Origin: Zygotorulaspora mrakii
Taxonomy: Eukaryota; Ascomycota; Saccharomycetes; Saccharomycetales; Saccharomycetaceae
NCBI RefSeq assembly: GCF_013402915.1
Contig: NC_050719.1
Location: forward strand, 558,001-622,000
Reading direction: 5' to 3'
DNA: 64,000 nucleotides
Under the pieces are notes generated by a model. It searched no databases, was not told the DNA's origin, and saw only the letters and a list, made by a program, of their open reading frames with translations. This document shows positions 30,617 through 40,611 of the stretch, one piece after another. The stretch's first letter is position 1, and every line of letters starts with the position of its first letter. The position numbers and the translations under genes are program-made.

Positions 30617-32770
30617 ATGTTTGTGCCTAACTCTCATGCATCTGGCGATCAACAGCCATTGGTTCCTAAGGCCGCTATTACGATTCCTAGGAATAGGAGT
30701 AGAAAACCATCCGCCTTGATGGCAGCTTCATTTACTACCAGTGGAAAAGAGTCATTCTCTAGATCTCTCCATATGACAGCGGCACGGGCATCCAAAAGCT
30801 TCGACTCACACGTTCTTGTTGATGTTGAATCACCGAATTTCAAAACACAACTCCCGGAAGAGCAGGATGAGATTCTCAATAGTTTGCGTAAAAACTACCT
30901 GGTAGATCATTACAAGAGGGACTCGCGATCTTTGGGAGAATCTCATGATATGACAAATACAGACAGCCTAGATGTAGATAAAGGTACGTCAGTGACCTCG
31001 GATATTTCAGACCATACACTGACGCCAAATTTATCACGTGCAGGGGGGGATATAACAAGAGACATTTACAAGTATGCGACTAACGAGAACAATCCAAGAA
31101 TATCTAGATCTTTGGAGGATATAGCGTTGGCGGATGAGAATAGAAGAAGAAGATCCACAGCAAGCGGTCTAAACGTTCCGGGTGGGTTTCGTAGAGAGTT
31201 TATTGTTAAAAAGGTTAGAAAACAACAAAATCAACAGAAGAGCAATTCGAATGATTATGCGTCAAGTGCACCATCTTCTTCTTTCAGTTCGGTGAGCAAG
31301 TCACCATCTCCAATAAATCCATCAGACATAGAGCAAGTACCATTTCTGACAAGAAATTTTATGGAATTTCTCTATATTTACGGTCATTTCGCTGGTGAAT
31401 CCTTCGAAGATGACTTTTTATCAGATGAAAGCGATCTTGAAAGAAATGCTGCTGAAGGCTCTCTTCTGATACCTGACGAAGGACGTGCCATGAATGCTGT
31501 GGATTCCGTCAAAGGTACTACACCAACATCAAAAGCTTTTCTACTCCTATTGAAATCCTTTATAGGCACCGGTGTCCTATTCTTGCCTCATGCATTTTCG
31601 AATGGAGGTCTTCTTTTTTCAATAGCGATGCTTGCATTTTTTGGATTATACTCATACTGGTGCTACTACATTTTAATTGTATCTAAGAATTTGACCGGAG
31701 TATCTTCCTTTGGTGATATTGGATACAAACTCTACGGCTCTTGGATGAAATTCATTATCTTACTTTCGTTGGTTTTAACTCAGTTCGGTTTTTCAGGAGC
31801 TTATGTGATATTTACTGCGGAAAATCTAAAGGCATTTACGAAGAACATATTTTTAATCCCAGATATTTCAATTGTTTACTTCATAATATTGCAATTGATC
31901 ATATTCATACCATTGTCATTTATTAGGAATGTTTCTAAATTATCCCTACCGTGCTTATTTGCAAATTTTTTCATTATGGCGGGTTTAGTTATAGTTTTTG
32001 TGTTCAGCTTCGCACACCTTTCCGATTTAGATTTGAGACCAGCTGAGGGAACAATAATAGGGTTTAACTCTAATCATTGGACAGTATTTATTGGGACAGC
32101 CATCTTTGCATTTGAAGGCATTGGATTAATCATTCCTGTACAAGACTCGATGAGAAACCCAGAAAAATTCCCGTTGGTATTGGGTTTGGTTATCATGACG
32201 GCAACAGTACTGTTTATTCTTATTGGCACGATCGGCTACATGGCTTACGGATCTACTATTGAAACCGTCATTTTACTTAATCTACCACAGAAGAACATCT
32301 TTGTGAATTTGATTCAATTCTTCTACTCATTGGCTATTATGCTTTCTACACCATTGCAGTTATTCCCCGCGATCAAGATTGTTGAAAATAAGGTGTTTCC
32401 TAAGTTCACAAAAATATATGTGAAGAGACCAGATAACACAACCAACGTTGAAGTGCGCCTAAACTCAGGGAAGTTGAGCTGGAAACTTAAGTGGTTAAAA
32501 AACTTCGTCCGAGCTATTATGGTCTCCTTGGTGTGTTCGGTAGCATATTTTGGAGCTGATCATTTGGATAAATTTGTTTCTATTATCGGTTCCTTCGCTT
32601 GTATCCCCTTGGTGTACATGTACCCACCGATGCTTCATTTACAGAGCTGTAGTCGCCCAAATGCCAAAGGTAAAAGGATTCCTTGGGCAAGTCTGCTTGA
32701 CTACGGTTTGATAGTGTTCGGTGGGGTGGCCATGCTCTATACTTCGTACCAGAGTATATTTTCAGGTTGA
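30617..32770 (+). CDS. AVT4: Vacuolar amino-acid exporter Avt4/Avt3 family
   Basis: 717 residues (713 known for Avt4). Proton-coupled transporter of the AAAP family that moves neutral and basic amino acids from vacuole to cytosol. The first 300 residues are hydrophilic, Ser-rich and basic, a long cytosolic tail as in Avt4. Ten to eleven membrane segments fill about 305-715, beginning FLLLLKSFIGTGVLFLP (family signature near 312-330) and including FEGIGLIIPVQDSMRNPEKF. Position between POL1 and MIC27 is that of YNL101W. Direction of transport is from the family. Confidence 0.94.
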   Translation: MFVPNSHASGDQQPLVPKAAITIPRNRSRKPSALMAASFTTSGKESFSRSLHMTAARASKSFDSHVLVDVESPNFKTQLPEEQDEILNSLRKNYLVDHYKRDSRSLGESHDMTNTDSLDVDKGTSVTSDISDHTLTPNLSRAGGDITRDIYKYATNENNPRISRSLEDIALADENRRRRSTASGLNVPGGFRREFIVKKVRKQQNQQKSNSNDYASSAPSSSFSSVSKSPSPINPSDIEQVPFLTRNFMEFLYIYGHFAGESFEDDFLSDESDLERNAAEGSLLIPDEGRAMNAVDSVKGTTPTSKAFLLLLKSFIGTGVLFLPHAFSNGGLLFSIAMLAFFGLYSYWCYYILIVSKNLTGVSSFGDIGYKLYGSWMKFIILLSLVLTQFGFSGAYVIFTAENLKAFTKNIFLIPDISIVYFIILQLIIFIPLSFIRNVSKLSLPCLFANFFIMAGLVIVFVFSFAHLSDLDLRPAEGTIIGFNSNHWTVFIGTAIFAFEGIGLIIPVQDSMRNPEKFPLVLGLVIMTATVLFILIGTIGYMAYGSTIETVILLNLPQKNIFVNLIQFFYSLAIMLSTPLQLFPAIKIVENKVFPKFTKIYVKRPDNTTNVEVRLNSGKLSWKLKWLKNFVRAIMVSLVCSVAYFGADHLDKFVSIIGSFACIPLVYMYPPMLHLQSCSRPNAKGKRIPWASLLDYGLIVFGGVAMLYTSYQSIFSG

Positions 32771-33181
32771 ATTCCTTTCTGTTCACCATCAGACGTTCCA
32801 ATAGAAATTTGCTAACTAATTTCGTACTAGCATCAAAGCTTCATTTACAACCATTAATATATATAAATTAATTTGACTTTTCTCTTCTCAAAGGTGCCTG
32901 ATTAGAAAAAATCCTTAAAGAAAGACACGATTTTGAAGTACGGTTCAGATCAATGCCGCGATCACGATCTTAACTAATATAGACTATATATATCTTTCTG
33001 AATTACTGGCATTTTGCATTTATATATGTCGTGTTTCACGATCCAATTAAAGCGTTTAAGCAAACAGGGCAAAATCAAGCTTATTATGTTTGCAGGTTTT
33101 ATTAAAATATTTCAGGGTTCATAATACTTAGTTGAGGAAGAGGAGTTACATCTGGTTCAGGTCATTCGAATTATTGATAGG
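32771..33181. other. AVT4 3' / MIC27 promoter region
   Basis: 411 AT-rich bases with TATATATA stretches near 32856-32868 and 32985-32992. Nothing else is recognised. Confidence 0.55.
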
Positions 33182-33886
33182 ATGGGCACCAATTTTTATG
33201 GAAAGAATGAGGATCAAATTGCATCTGCTGCTGGTCCCTTGGTTCCAGCCGTAATAAGCACATCTACAGAGATGCAATCGAGCACTCTTCCAAATGGTAA
33301 TCAAATACTGCAATCAATTCCACTAACCGAGACAAGTCATCGCTTGAGGAGTAATTTAATAAACTTAATAGCGTCCTTGAAGGCAGAATGGGGTACCCAA
33401 AAGAGTGCTGTGAAAAATGAAATTGCATCGGCTAAAGAATATCTACAGGATAATATCTTCACCGATATTTATGAAAACCGCGAACTTCTTGTACCTTCAT
33501 CCATTTTATCACTGGGAGCATTTTTATCTGGTAGGGTGTTGACGAATAAACATAATTGGGGCAAGAGCAGCGTACTGCTAACACCTCGTGTATCAGTCAT
33601 AGGTAGACTTTTCACAAGTTTGCCCTCGAGAATTTGCCTGCCTTTCATTTTGGCAGGAGCCATATTTCATCAAGTAACACCGGTCTCCTCTGAAAACTTG
33701 TGGACAAGAGTGGAGAAAGACGTACTGCCTGAGAAGCTAGTTGATACTTATCACAGTATTCGGACGGAGTACTTAAAAAATGGTCTTTTGAAGAGGAATA
33801 ATGAATTATGCGACGCTGTCGATAACTATTTGCAGAGCAACATTAGACTGTTGAGAGAAACAGTAGGTAAAAGGTTCAAAAGCTAG
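33182..33886 (+). CDS. MIC27: MICOS subunit Mic27 (Aim37), apolipoprotein-O family
   Basis: 234 residues, equal to the known length in S. cerevisiae. Mic27 is an inner-membrane MICOS component that shapes cristae junctions with Mic10, Mic12 and Mic26. Two hydrophobic segments frame the conserved core: LVPSSILSLGAFLSGRVL (about 100-118) and ICLPFILAGAIFHQV (about 145-160), separated by a basic loop. The C-terminal 70 residues are charged and helical. No strongly basic presequence is visible. Context (YNL100W position between AVT4 and OCA1) supports the call. Confidence 0.9.
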   Translation: MGTNFYGKNEDQIASAAGPLVPAVISTSTEMQSSTLPNGNQILQSIPLTETSHRLRSNLINLIASLKAEWGTQKSAVKNEIASAKEYLQDNIFTDIYENRELLVPSSILSLGAFLSGRVLTNKHNWGKSSVLLTPRVSVIGRLFTSLPSRICLPFILAGAIFHQVTPVSSENLWTRVEKDVLPEKLVDTYHSIRTEYLKNGLLKRNNELCDAVDNYLQSNIRLLRETVGKRFKS

Positions 33887-33984
33887 CGTAGAAACGCTAC
33901 GTTTACTCTTCACTAACATTCAAATAATAATTCCCCCATAATTCTTTCTATTTACGAAATACATATTAAAGTCCTTTAAAACCT

Positions 33985-34638
33985 TTAGCCGCCATGATAG
34001 TAATTGTATCCATGATATGATTGGTCGTCTGTCGGATAGACAGTTCTACGACTATTGGCAGGTAGGTTATCATTGATCGACTGCCAAGGATTCGTTGCAT
34101 AGTTTTCAGACGGTCTGTAAGCTGATTGTTCGTCAGCAAGATCATTTGTGACTAACGGTAGTCTATGTCTTTTAGTAGACTTTGCCCTCTGTTTCTCTAG
34201 ATCAAAATCCTGTTCAAGCTCGAAAACATCCTCAGACTTGGACTTGATTCTTTCATCATAAAAGGAGTCATCTCTATTTCTATAATATGCGGACTCCGGC
34301 TGCTGAATCGGTTGATATACTACTGTGGCTGGAGGTGGAGCCATTGAATTTCTGTACATTCCCTCATTCCTTGGTACCGTTGCAGAGTTGCGACCACACC
34401 TACAACACCAGCAACAGAACTGGCCGATTCCTGTAACGCCTTGCCTAAAACATGTAAGCAGAGCACCGATCAACCAAATGGCAGTTATAGCTGCTAAGCA
34501 TATACCAACAATCGCTATGACTTTGCATGCTGTATTGTTCATACATGTATCCCAATGTTTAAAACTGTTGGCGGTGCTTACAACATTGTCGGTGAATGAA
34601 GATCTCACAAAGAGATGATTTATAGCACAAACATCCAT
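33985..34638 (-). CDS. PIN2: Pin2-like single-span Golgi/plasma-membrane protein
   Basis: 217 residues from the ATG at 34638 (one codon inside a GTG-started frame). In S. cerevisiae Pin2 is a prion-domain-containing exomer-dependent cargo cycling between TGN and plasma membrane. Conserved parts: the luminal N-terminus VCAINHLFVRSS, a membrane span at about 38-64 (VIAIVGICLAAITAIWLIG), a Cys cluster QFCCWCCRCG that may be palmitoylated, PIQQPESAYYRN, and a polar Asn/Tyr/Gln C-terminus ending in YHGYNYYHGG. Shorter than the 282 residues known in S. cerevisiae, the lack being in the prion-like tail. By position it is YOR104W. Confidence 0.87.
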   Translation of the reverse strand: MDVCAINHLFVRSSFTDNVVSTANSFKHWDTCMNNTACKVIAIVGICLAAITAIWLIGALLTCFRQGVTGIGQFCCWCCRCGRNSATVPRNEGMYRNSMAPPPATVVYQPIQQPESAYYRNRDDSFYDERIKSKSEDVFELEQDFDLEKQRAKSTKRHRLPLVTNDLADEQSAYRPSENYATNPWQSINDNLPANSRRTVYPTDDQSYHGYNYYHGG

Positions 34639-36030
34639 CACAGGTGAGATAAAATTCTCTTTCGATTGAGTAAAATGTACAGTTGCACTGGATATTTGAT
34701 CACTTGTACTCTTTATTATTTAATTTGCAGAAGGCGCAGCTTTTCAAGGTTTCAGCATGATCCAATATAGTAGTTTCGCGACTTGAAAATGTATCGCGTG
34801 TAAACGATATACCTATAGAAAGTGAGGAGAGTCATCAATAATGCAAGTGTATAATGTATCAAATCTAAAGATATGTGATAGCTTTTGATTCAAGTCAGAA
34901 TTTACATACATGGCCATATTTGTTATCTCTTGCGCTCTAGTGCTGAATTCTTCACCAGGGCAGCAAAGTCTTATTCCACTACTGTATTGAAGTCATGGAG
35001 CCTAAGCGAACTCCATTTGAATAAAATGCTCCTAGCACTAGTGCTGCCGGCAGTCAGAAACATCCTACTTTTATGGTCAATGATAACAGTGTTGTAATAC
35101 TCTGTTGGCGCTTACTGTCCAGTCACTTGGCTCTAAGGCTAATGCGATTGATGGCTGAAATAATCAGCAATACTAGTAATCATATAAGTATTCCGAGCCA
35201 CATTTTTTTCAGCACCGGTACTATGAGGAATGTTTGTCACGAAGTGCTACTTCTTAAATTAGTAAAAAGGTGACAAAGGAGTACAGAGAATCTTGCGATT
35301 GCGCTCCTGCTAATTTTCAGTTCTTATATGCAGAGCTGTAAAAAATCATCAAAATAATAAACGGCATCGTAAATCAACTTCAACCACGATGAAAATAATC
35401 AAAAGTGCATCAGCTAATTTTATATTTGAACATTCAGTAGAATTCTCTCTCCGGTTAACCTAGCTCAAAAATGGCATTCCAGTGCATATTGAGAAGGCCG
35501 GAAATATAAAGCATTCTAAGCTGGCTGGGATTAATCCTCTTATGCAAATTCCGAATGGAAGAATAGAGCAGGGAAAAATTGTATTTGACTTATGGAAACA
35601 TTCAAGTATTTCCTATCGATCATTCTCCTGTCTAAAACATGTTGCAGATTAGAAGAGATGCACCCGTTCAATTATCTAAATGACCAATAAGACTTGTCCG
35701 TTATAATCGCAGAGTAATAAACTGAGAGTTTCTACCTCACCAAGGTGCTAGGGGTACAACTTTATCTTGGGCTAGTATGTGTAATAGGTCAGCTTTAGTT
35801 TTATGCGCTGACTAAGTAAATAGCTTGGTCCTTCCAGTTTTGAGAGCTTAATCACGACATTTACAATCAAAGCATTTAAAACCACATGTGTAAACTTTTA
35901 TGCTCATTCTTTCAAAACACCTCTTGGAATGGGGCTGCAGTTATATAAGCTGCGACAATCCTGTGGAAATTATAACGGCTCAACCGATTTTTAAATGAAA
36001 TGCAATTTGATATGAGCTTACGAACAGCGC
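34639..36030. other. 1.4-kb gene-free region upstream of PIN2
   Basis: This stretch between the PIN2 start and the OCA1 stop has no supported gene. The few open frames (34885-35097, 35073-35273) are short, AT-rich and resemble nothing. I saw no tRNA, LTR termini, centromere elements or snoRNA boxes. Only a PIN2 promoter and an OCA1 terminator are required here, so the length is unexplained. Confidence 0.55.
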
Positions 36031-36717
36031 TCATTCTAAAGCAGTCAGCAACCAACTAGGTGCTTTGCTAGAATCTATTTTGACCAAGTTTGTATCGAAT
36101 GCTTCGATAAGTAGCTCTACGAGGATTCGACCACCTCTGCTCCCTGTGAAACGTCGATACTCTTCAGAGACACTAGCGAGATTCCATCCCATAATTCTTC
36201 TTAGACAACCTATCACAGTCCCTGTTCTGTGCCTTCCCATTCCGCAGCAGACTAGTAATGGGTAATTATCTTGATTTACAATGGTTTGTAGGGCATTTAT
36301 AATAGAGTGCTCCGTCAGCCCATCCCACGGATTATCATCTTCACCTCCATCCGGATTTATAGCCGCAAATTCTAGTCTAATATTGTGGATGTCACAAAAT
36401 TCAAGCAGTGAGTCCTGGGGCTCTTCATTTGCGAGCCATATGATTGTTCTCAGATTTAAATTCAACAAAAAAGGAAAGTTAACAGGCGACGGTTGGCCTG
36501 ATCTATATAGATGTCTCTCCACAGGACAAAAGTTCAAAGGAGGCACAATTCTTCTTTGAGGTCCATGCGCTATGAGTACGTGCTCTCTGCCTAATTCGGT
36601 TTCTTCGTTGATATATATATTATCCTCCTCTTCGTCTACATCCTCATCAAATGGTGTATTTTCACATAGGTTTGACTTATTAGAATAATTGTCATCATTT
36701 ACACCTGCTAAGCTCAT
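36031..36717 (-). CDS. OCA1: Oca1, protein-tyrosine-phosphatase family
   Basis: 228 residues (238 known). Oca1 belongs to the Siw14/Oca family and is needed for oxidant-induced cell-cycle arrest; Siw14 relatives act on inositol pyrophosphates. Acidic N-terminus (1-45), then the fold with [15 protein letters not shown] and the CX5R signature [10 protein letters not shown] (catalytic Cys about 156), so it should be catalytically competent. Asp-rich [12 protein letters not shown] precedes the signature and may supply the loop acid (inference). Diverges from OST2. Confidence 0.93.
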   Translation of the reverse strand: MSLAGVNDDNYSNKSNLCENTPFDEDVDEEEDNIYINEETELGREHVLIAHGPQRRIVPPLNFCPVERHLYRSGQPSPVNFPFLLNLNLRTIIWLANEEPQDSLLEFCDIHNIRLEFAAINPDGGEDDNPWDGLTEHSIINALQTIVNQDNYPLLVCCGMGRHRTGTVIGCLRRIMGWNLASVSEEYRRFTGSRGGRILVELLIEAFDTNLVKIDSSKAPSWLLTALE

Positions 36718-36961
36718 CTTCTATGGAATGGAAGCAACTACCTCTGATTTCTTTTCCACACTGTTTTTGTCTTAAGCTATTTCTTATAGCCCAGACTGAA
36801 TCCTGCTCTTTTCTTCCAAGTGCGCGTATCTGTAAAGTACCACATTTTTCCATATGACCACATCAAAGGATAATATCGACCTGGCATTAATTTCTCAAAA
36901 ACACCTATATAAAGATTTCAAGTTAGCTTATCAGTACTACTATCGCTTGAGATCTGTAATT

Positions 36962-37390
36962 ATGGCAGTGAAGAACAAGAAAGCCTCGGTTCCAGCCTCT
37001 CCAGCAGGTGTGGCCACGACTCCAAAAGGGAAACCACTTACGACAGTTGCAGTAGGGAAAGACTTTAGTGATGCATACTCGCTAGCGATGAAGTCATACT
37101 GGCTTCAAATCTCGAAGGATAATCGTTTGAAGCTGATTGATATGTTTTGTGTATTCCTGGTTGCAATCGCTGCTGTTCAATGTTTGTTTATGGTTGTTGT
37201 CAGAGATACTTTCCCATTCAATGCATTTTTATCTGGTTTTATCGCATGCGTAGGACAATTCGTTCTATTGATCAGTTTAAGGCTTCAATACGTTGATACT
37301 TTCAAGGGGATTTCGAAAAATAGGGCATTTGGCGAATTTATACTGGCTAGTTTAGTGTTGCATTTCATTTGCCTACATTTTATTAATTAG
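36962..37390 (+). CDS. OST2: Ost2, DAD1-like oligosaccharyltransferase subunit
   Basis: 142 residues from the ATG at 36962; the frame is open for 36 codons upstream with another ATG at 36854, but only the part from MAVKNKKAS matches the family length (130 known). Ost2 is an essential ER-membrane subunit of the N-glycan oligosaccharyltransferase. Three membrane helices at about 58-80, 88-108 and 122-140; the block FPFNAFLSGFIACVGQFVLL and the end LHFICLHFIN are diagnostic of DAD1/Ost2. Convergent with RAS. Confidence 0.95.
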   Translation: MAVKNKKASVPASPAGVATTPKGKPLTTVAVGKDFSDAYSLAMKSYWLQISKDNRLKLIDMFCVFLVAIAAVQCLFMVVVRDTFPFNAFLSGFIACVGQFVLLISLRLQYVDTFKGISKNRAFGEFILASLVLHFICLHFIN

Positions 37391-37577
37391 TGAGAATATA
37401 CAGCTAAACAAATGATAAATGTACCTCATATGCAATGTAGATATACATATATATACAAAATAGAAGAAAAAAAGGCAGAAGCAAGGAAAGACTTACACAC
37501 GTCTATCTTCTATATTTTTAAAAAAAGAGAGCTTTACTCAATCGCGTTTTTATTTTAATATACTAATACAATCAGGT

Positions 37578-38444
37578 CTAAGAAATAATACAACAGCCAC
37601 CAGACTTCTTTTTTGATTCATTTTCTGCGCCTAATGCGGTAGATTGTTGAGCTCTGGCCTGTTTTGAAACATCACCAGTCGTCTTGGAAGATTTTGGTAA
37701 ATGTGATTCTTTTTGAGTCGTTGTCCCGTTGTTGTTAACAGTGGCATCCGCATATTGTTGGGACGCATCAGTTTTGCTGCTTATAGTGTTGACATTTTTT
37801 TGTAAGCCATGTTGGTCATCGCCGTCCTGATATTGGTTGTCATTTCCTTGTTGTGTTTGACCATCAGCCGCCAAATTACCAGGTGTAGCGTTGCGTTGAG
37901 AATGCTTGTTAAATATTCCACCTGCGTCTCTAACAAGACGAACAAGGGTATAGAAAGCATCATCAACATTAATTGCTTGCTTTGCAGATGTTTCTAGAAA
38001 AGGTGCATTCATTTCTCGAGCCATATTAGCACCCTCTTCGTAAGACACCTGTCTCTCCTCCTCCAAATCAGATTTGTTACCTACGACAACGATTGGTACA
38101 TAGTCAATATCCTTAACTCTTTGAATTTGTTGATAGTAAGTCATTAATTCATCAAACGATGTCTTCGAGGTAACTGAGTAGACCAATAAAAACCCCTCTC
38201 CTGTTCTCATATACTGTTCTCTCATTGCAGAATATTCTTCTTGCCCTGCAGTATCCAAAATATCCAAAATAGTCACTTTATTATCAATAACAACTTGCTT
38301 TCTGTATGAATCCTCAATAGTCGGGTCATATTCATCGACGAAATGAGATTGGATTAGTTGAATGGTTAATGCAGATTTACCTACACCACCTCCACCTACA
38401 ACGACCAGTTTAAATTCCCTAATATTTGATTTACTCAAAGACAT
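37578..38444 (-). CDS. RAS2: Ras GTPase (single RAS1/RAS2 ortholog)
   Basis: 288 residues. Ras activates adenylate cyclase for glucose-responsive cAMP signalling. G1 GGGGVGKS (about 17-24; fungal Gly where mammalian Ras has GAGGVGKS), effector [14 protein letters not shown], switch [20 protein letters not shown] (G4) and ETSAK (G5) are intact. A Gln/Asn/Ser-rich hypervariable region (about 178-280) ends with the palmitoyl Cys and CaaX box in GGCCIIS. It is shorter than S. cerevisiae Ras1 and Ras2 (309 and 322), the difference lying in the linker. One gene here represents the duplicated pair, flanked by OST2 (YOR103C) and PHO23 (YNL097C). Confidence 0.97.
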   Translation of the reverse strand: MSLSKSNIREFKLVVVGGGGVGKSALTIQLIQSHFVDEYDPTIEDSYRKQVVIDNKVTILDILDTAGQEEYSAMREQYMRTGEGFLLVYSVTSKTSFDELMTYYQQIQRVKDIDYVPIVVVGNKSDLEEERQVSYEEGANMAREMNAPFLETSAKQAINVDDAFYTLVRLVRDAGGIFNKHSQRNATPGNLAADGQTQQGNDNQYQDGDDQHGLQKNVNTISSKTDASQQYADATVNNNGTTTQKESHLPKSSKTTGDVSKQARAQQSTALGAENESKKKSGGCCIIS

Positions 38445-38986
38445 TGCTATTCAACTCTAGTTTAGTGATATATGTCAAGCGTCCCAAAGTTTATTCACTT
38501 GCTAAATTTTCTCAACCAAATTGAAGACGTGCTAAATGAAGAAAACAGAAATCCTTCTTGGCCTGATCCCTGAAGTCGAACACGATTGTATTAGGTAAGA
38601 AAGACTGGAAATATGCATTCTCAAAAGTCAATAATTTATTATGTTTCTCGAAGGGACGAAAAACGGAAGAGAAAATGGCAGCTTTAAGAAAAAACAAAAA
38701 AAAGTAGAACTACAATAGAAATCTCACATAGAGATGTACCCCACAGTAAAGAGTAAATTTCGCGACTAGTAACCAATTTTGGAACTAATGAATAGTGAAG
38801 CTCATTTCAAGAGTCAAGTTTTCTTCTTTCCCCGCGAATAGTCAAAATTCGGCTGGGTGAGCATGAAATTGGAGGGATTCGTACGTGCTTAGAGTTTAGA
38901 AATCAATCTCAGCTTGCAGCATGCAAGCACTAGCTCTTCTTTACACAAACGTTCAAAACGTGTAATATACATGAAACAAAATATAC
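38445..38986. other. RAS promoter / PHO23 3' region
   Basis: 542 AT-rich bases between PHO23 stop and RAS start, both on the minus strand. An A-rich tract lies at 38688-38704. Nothing else is recognised. Confidence 0.55.
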
Positions 38987-40039
38987 CTATAATCTCTTCT
39001 TACAATCGTCACAATACCATTTCCCCTTTGGCAAGTGATCTAGATTTATACAGGGTAAATGAAACCATTCCAATTCACAGTTTTCTCCATCACAGCCAAC
39101 CATTTCACCATATGCGACTTGATTACAATAGCAGTACAATGGTTCACCGTAGTCGTTTGTCCTTGCTTTTGTACCATTTTGGTGTGCGTGGGCGTATACT
39201 GGATTTGGCGTTTCAACCGCCGTAGCGGTTATTGATGCTGATGTCACAGCTACGGGATCGGCAGTCATTGAGACGGAACCATTCGGTACAGTTTTCACAT
39301 TTGCTCTGCGCTTGCGCTTCTTTGACTCTGGCAGTGCACCATTGGAATTTACGTTGGTTCTCTTTCTTGAAGCGTCCTGTTCTTGCGTAGCGAACCCCGA
39401 GTCGATGTGTTGCTGTTGTAAATCGTCATTTGTTGAAACGAGATCTCCCTGTGAAGTATTAAGCTCTGTACCCGCTACCTGAGAAGCTGAATCATTACCG
39501 TGTTTCTTATTAGCTACCATGGCCTCTCGACGAGACTCACTTCGCAAAGCTTGGGTAGTCTTACTTCCATTTCCCGTACCATTCCCGTTGTTACCATTCG
39601 TTGACTTTCCATCGATTTTTTCCATGAGCTCATAATGCAGATGCATCGCTGGATGATTGTCAACACCCAATCTAAGTTTCGCGGGTACCTCCTGATTCCT
39701 TATTGCAATTTCATACGCCAGCTCCAGCCTCACTATGAGTTTCTGGAGAGACTCTAACATGATGGAAGAAACATGCATTTCTTCCTCCAAAGATGGCATA
39801 AGCTCTTTGAATAATCTGTTGATATCCATCAGCTGATCTGTTTTGCACGCGTTACCTGCTGATTTGTTCAAGCTTAAAAATTCACCAATGTGGCTATTCA
39901 GTGCTGGCATCGAATGCACACATTTTGCATCAATCTCATGCAAAAGTGTCAAGTATCTGGAGGTCTCCAAGGGAATCTCTTCCAACACATCGACGATGTC
40001 ATTCAATCCCGGATACAGATTAGCCGGAACGCTGCTCAT
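38987..40039 (-). CDS. PHO23: Pho23, ING-family PHD subunit of Rpd3L
   Basis: 350 residues (330 known). Pho23 brings the Rpd3L histone deacetylase to H3K4-methylated chromatin and was named for PHO5 regulation. The N-terminal ING helical domain (about 1-115) reads LYPGLNDIVDVLEEIPLETSRYL; a Ser/Asn/Gln-rich linker contains basic KRKRRAN; the PHD finger (about 298-348) is CYCNQVAYGEMVGCDG...CELEWFHLPC...WYCDDC, with the Cys4-His-Cys3 zinc ligands and the aromatic residues for trimethyl-lysine. Upstream lies the tRNA-Leu gene on the opposite strand. Confidence 0.95.
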   Translation of the reverse strand: MSSVPANLYPGLNDIVDVLEEIPLETSRYLTLLHEIDAKCVHSMPALNSHIGEFLSLNKSAGNACKTDQLMDINRLFKELMPSLEEEMHVSSIMLESLQKLIVRLELAYEIAIRNQEVPAKLRLGVDNHPAMHLHYELMEKIDGKSTNGNNGNGTGNGSKTTQALRSESRREAMVANKKHGNDSASQVAGTELNTSQGDLVSTNDDLQQQHIDSGFATQEQDASRKRTNVNSNGALPESKKRKRRANVKTVPNGSVSMTADPVAVTSASITATAVETPNPVYAHAHQNGTKARTNDYGEPLYCYCNQVAYGEMVGCDGENCELEWFHLPCINLDHLPKGKWYCDDCKKRL

Positions 40040-40269
40040 GATTGAATTTTATAAGCCTGCGCCACTGATGAATACAACAGGTGAACCTGCTTGACCTTGC
40101 TCTGATGTTCTAACAACTCCAGCTAGAATGAGGTTCGTACCTTTTACATGTAGTCAAGCTATTCCATCTCCAATAATGCATTACAGTTCAAAAGAAATGA
40201 AGTCCTGAATCCTGACTCTGCTTGTGCGATGTGGTACTTATTTTAAACGACATGAATATAATATTACAT

Positions 40270-40408
40270 GGTTGTTTGGCCGAGCGGTCTAAGGCGCCTG
40301 ATTCAAGATTCGTTTGAACCTCGGTTCGAATCTTGTGTGCAGCAAACTGTCACACTTCAGAATTCTCAGGTATCGTAAGATGCAAGAGTTCGAATCTCTT
40401 AGCAACCA
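40270..40408 (+). tRNA. tRNA-Leu(CAA) with intron
   Basis: Mature parts fold as a type II Leu tRNA of 82 nt: acceptor stem GGTTGTT/AGCAACC with discriminator A73, D arm TGGCCGAGCGGTCTAAGGCG, anticodon CAA at 40304-40306, a variable arm, and T arm GAGTTCGAATCTC. The 57-nt intron is 40308-40364, directly after G37, the conserved place. A T5 Pol III terminator is at 40412-40416. CAA decodes UUG, the major Leu codon in yeast. The S. cerevisiae isoacceptor gene also has an intron (about 32 nt), shorter than this one. Confidence 0.97.
40308..40364 (+). other. tRNA-Leu(CAA) intron, 57 nt
   Basis: CAAGATTCG (40304-40312, anticodon plus G37 plus intron start) is exactly complementary to CGAATCTTG (40327-40335), giving a 9-bp helix covering the anticodon, as expected for a pre-tRNA A-I helix but long. 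The intron also contains GGTTCGAATC at 40323-40332, identical to a B-box consensus core. Confidence 0.85.
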
Positions 40409-40411
40409 TAA

Positions 40412-40416
40412 TTTTT
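40412..40416 (+). terminator. Pol III terminator of tRNA-Leu
   Basis: TTTTT four bases after the discriminator base. Confidence 0.85.
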
Positions 40417-40561
40417 GGAGGTGCTTATTGCCCTCCTTTTCCCCGCTTTCTCCTGTTTGCTTCAGGTATTTTTTTCATTTTTTCGGAGTTAGTGTTGCGA
40501 TAAAACGATGACTCCGATAGTAAAAGGCATAGTTAAGACGATGCTTCAAGGTATCAAAAGG

Positions 40562-40611
40562 TCATTCAATTTTTCGTGCTAGGGAGCACTTTTAAAACTA
40601 CTTTTGAATGA
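40562..40611. repeat. Nested inverted repeat downstream of tRNA-Leu
   Basis: Outer arms TCATTCAA (40562-40569) and TTGAATGA (40604-40611) enclose an inner hairpin GTGCT-AGGG-AGCAC (40576-40589). No coding frame or transposon ends go with it. Confidence 0.8.

Noticed and set aside
34639..36030. Possible centromere, LTR or snoRNA in the long gap
   Set aside because: No CDEI-AT-rich-CDEIII arrangement, no TGTTG...CAACA LTR ends, and no convincing C/D or H/ACA boxes were seen by eye.
36854..36961. Upstream in-frame ATG of OST2 (36 extra residues)
   Set aside because: The extension is not part of the DAD1/Ost2 family and the internal start gives the expected length. It might be in the 5' UTR.
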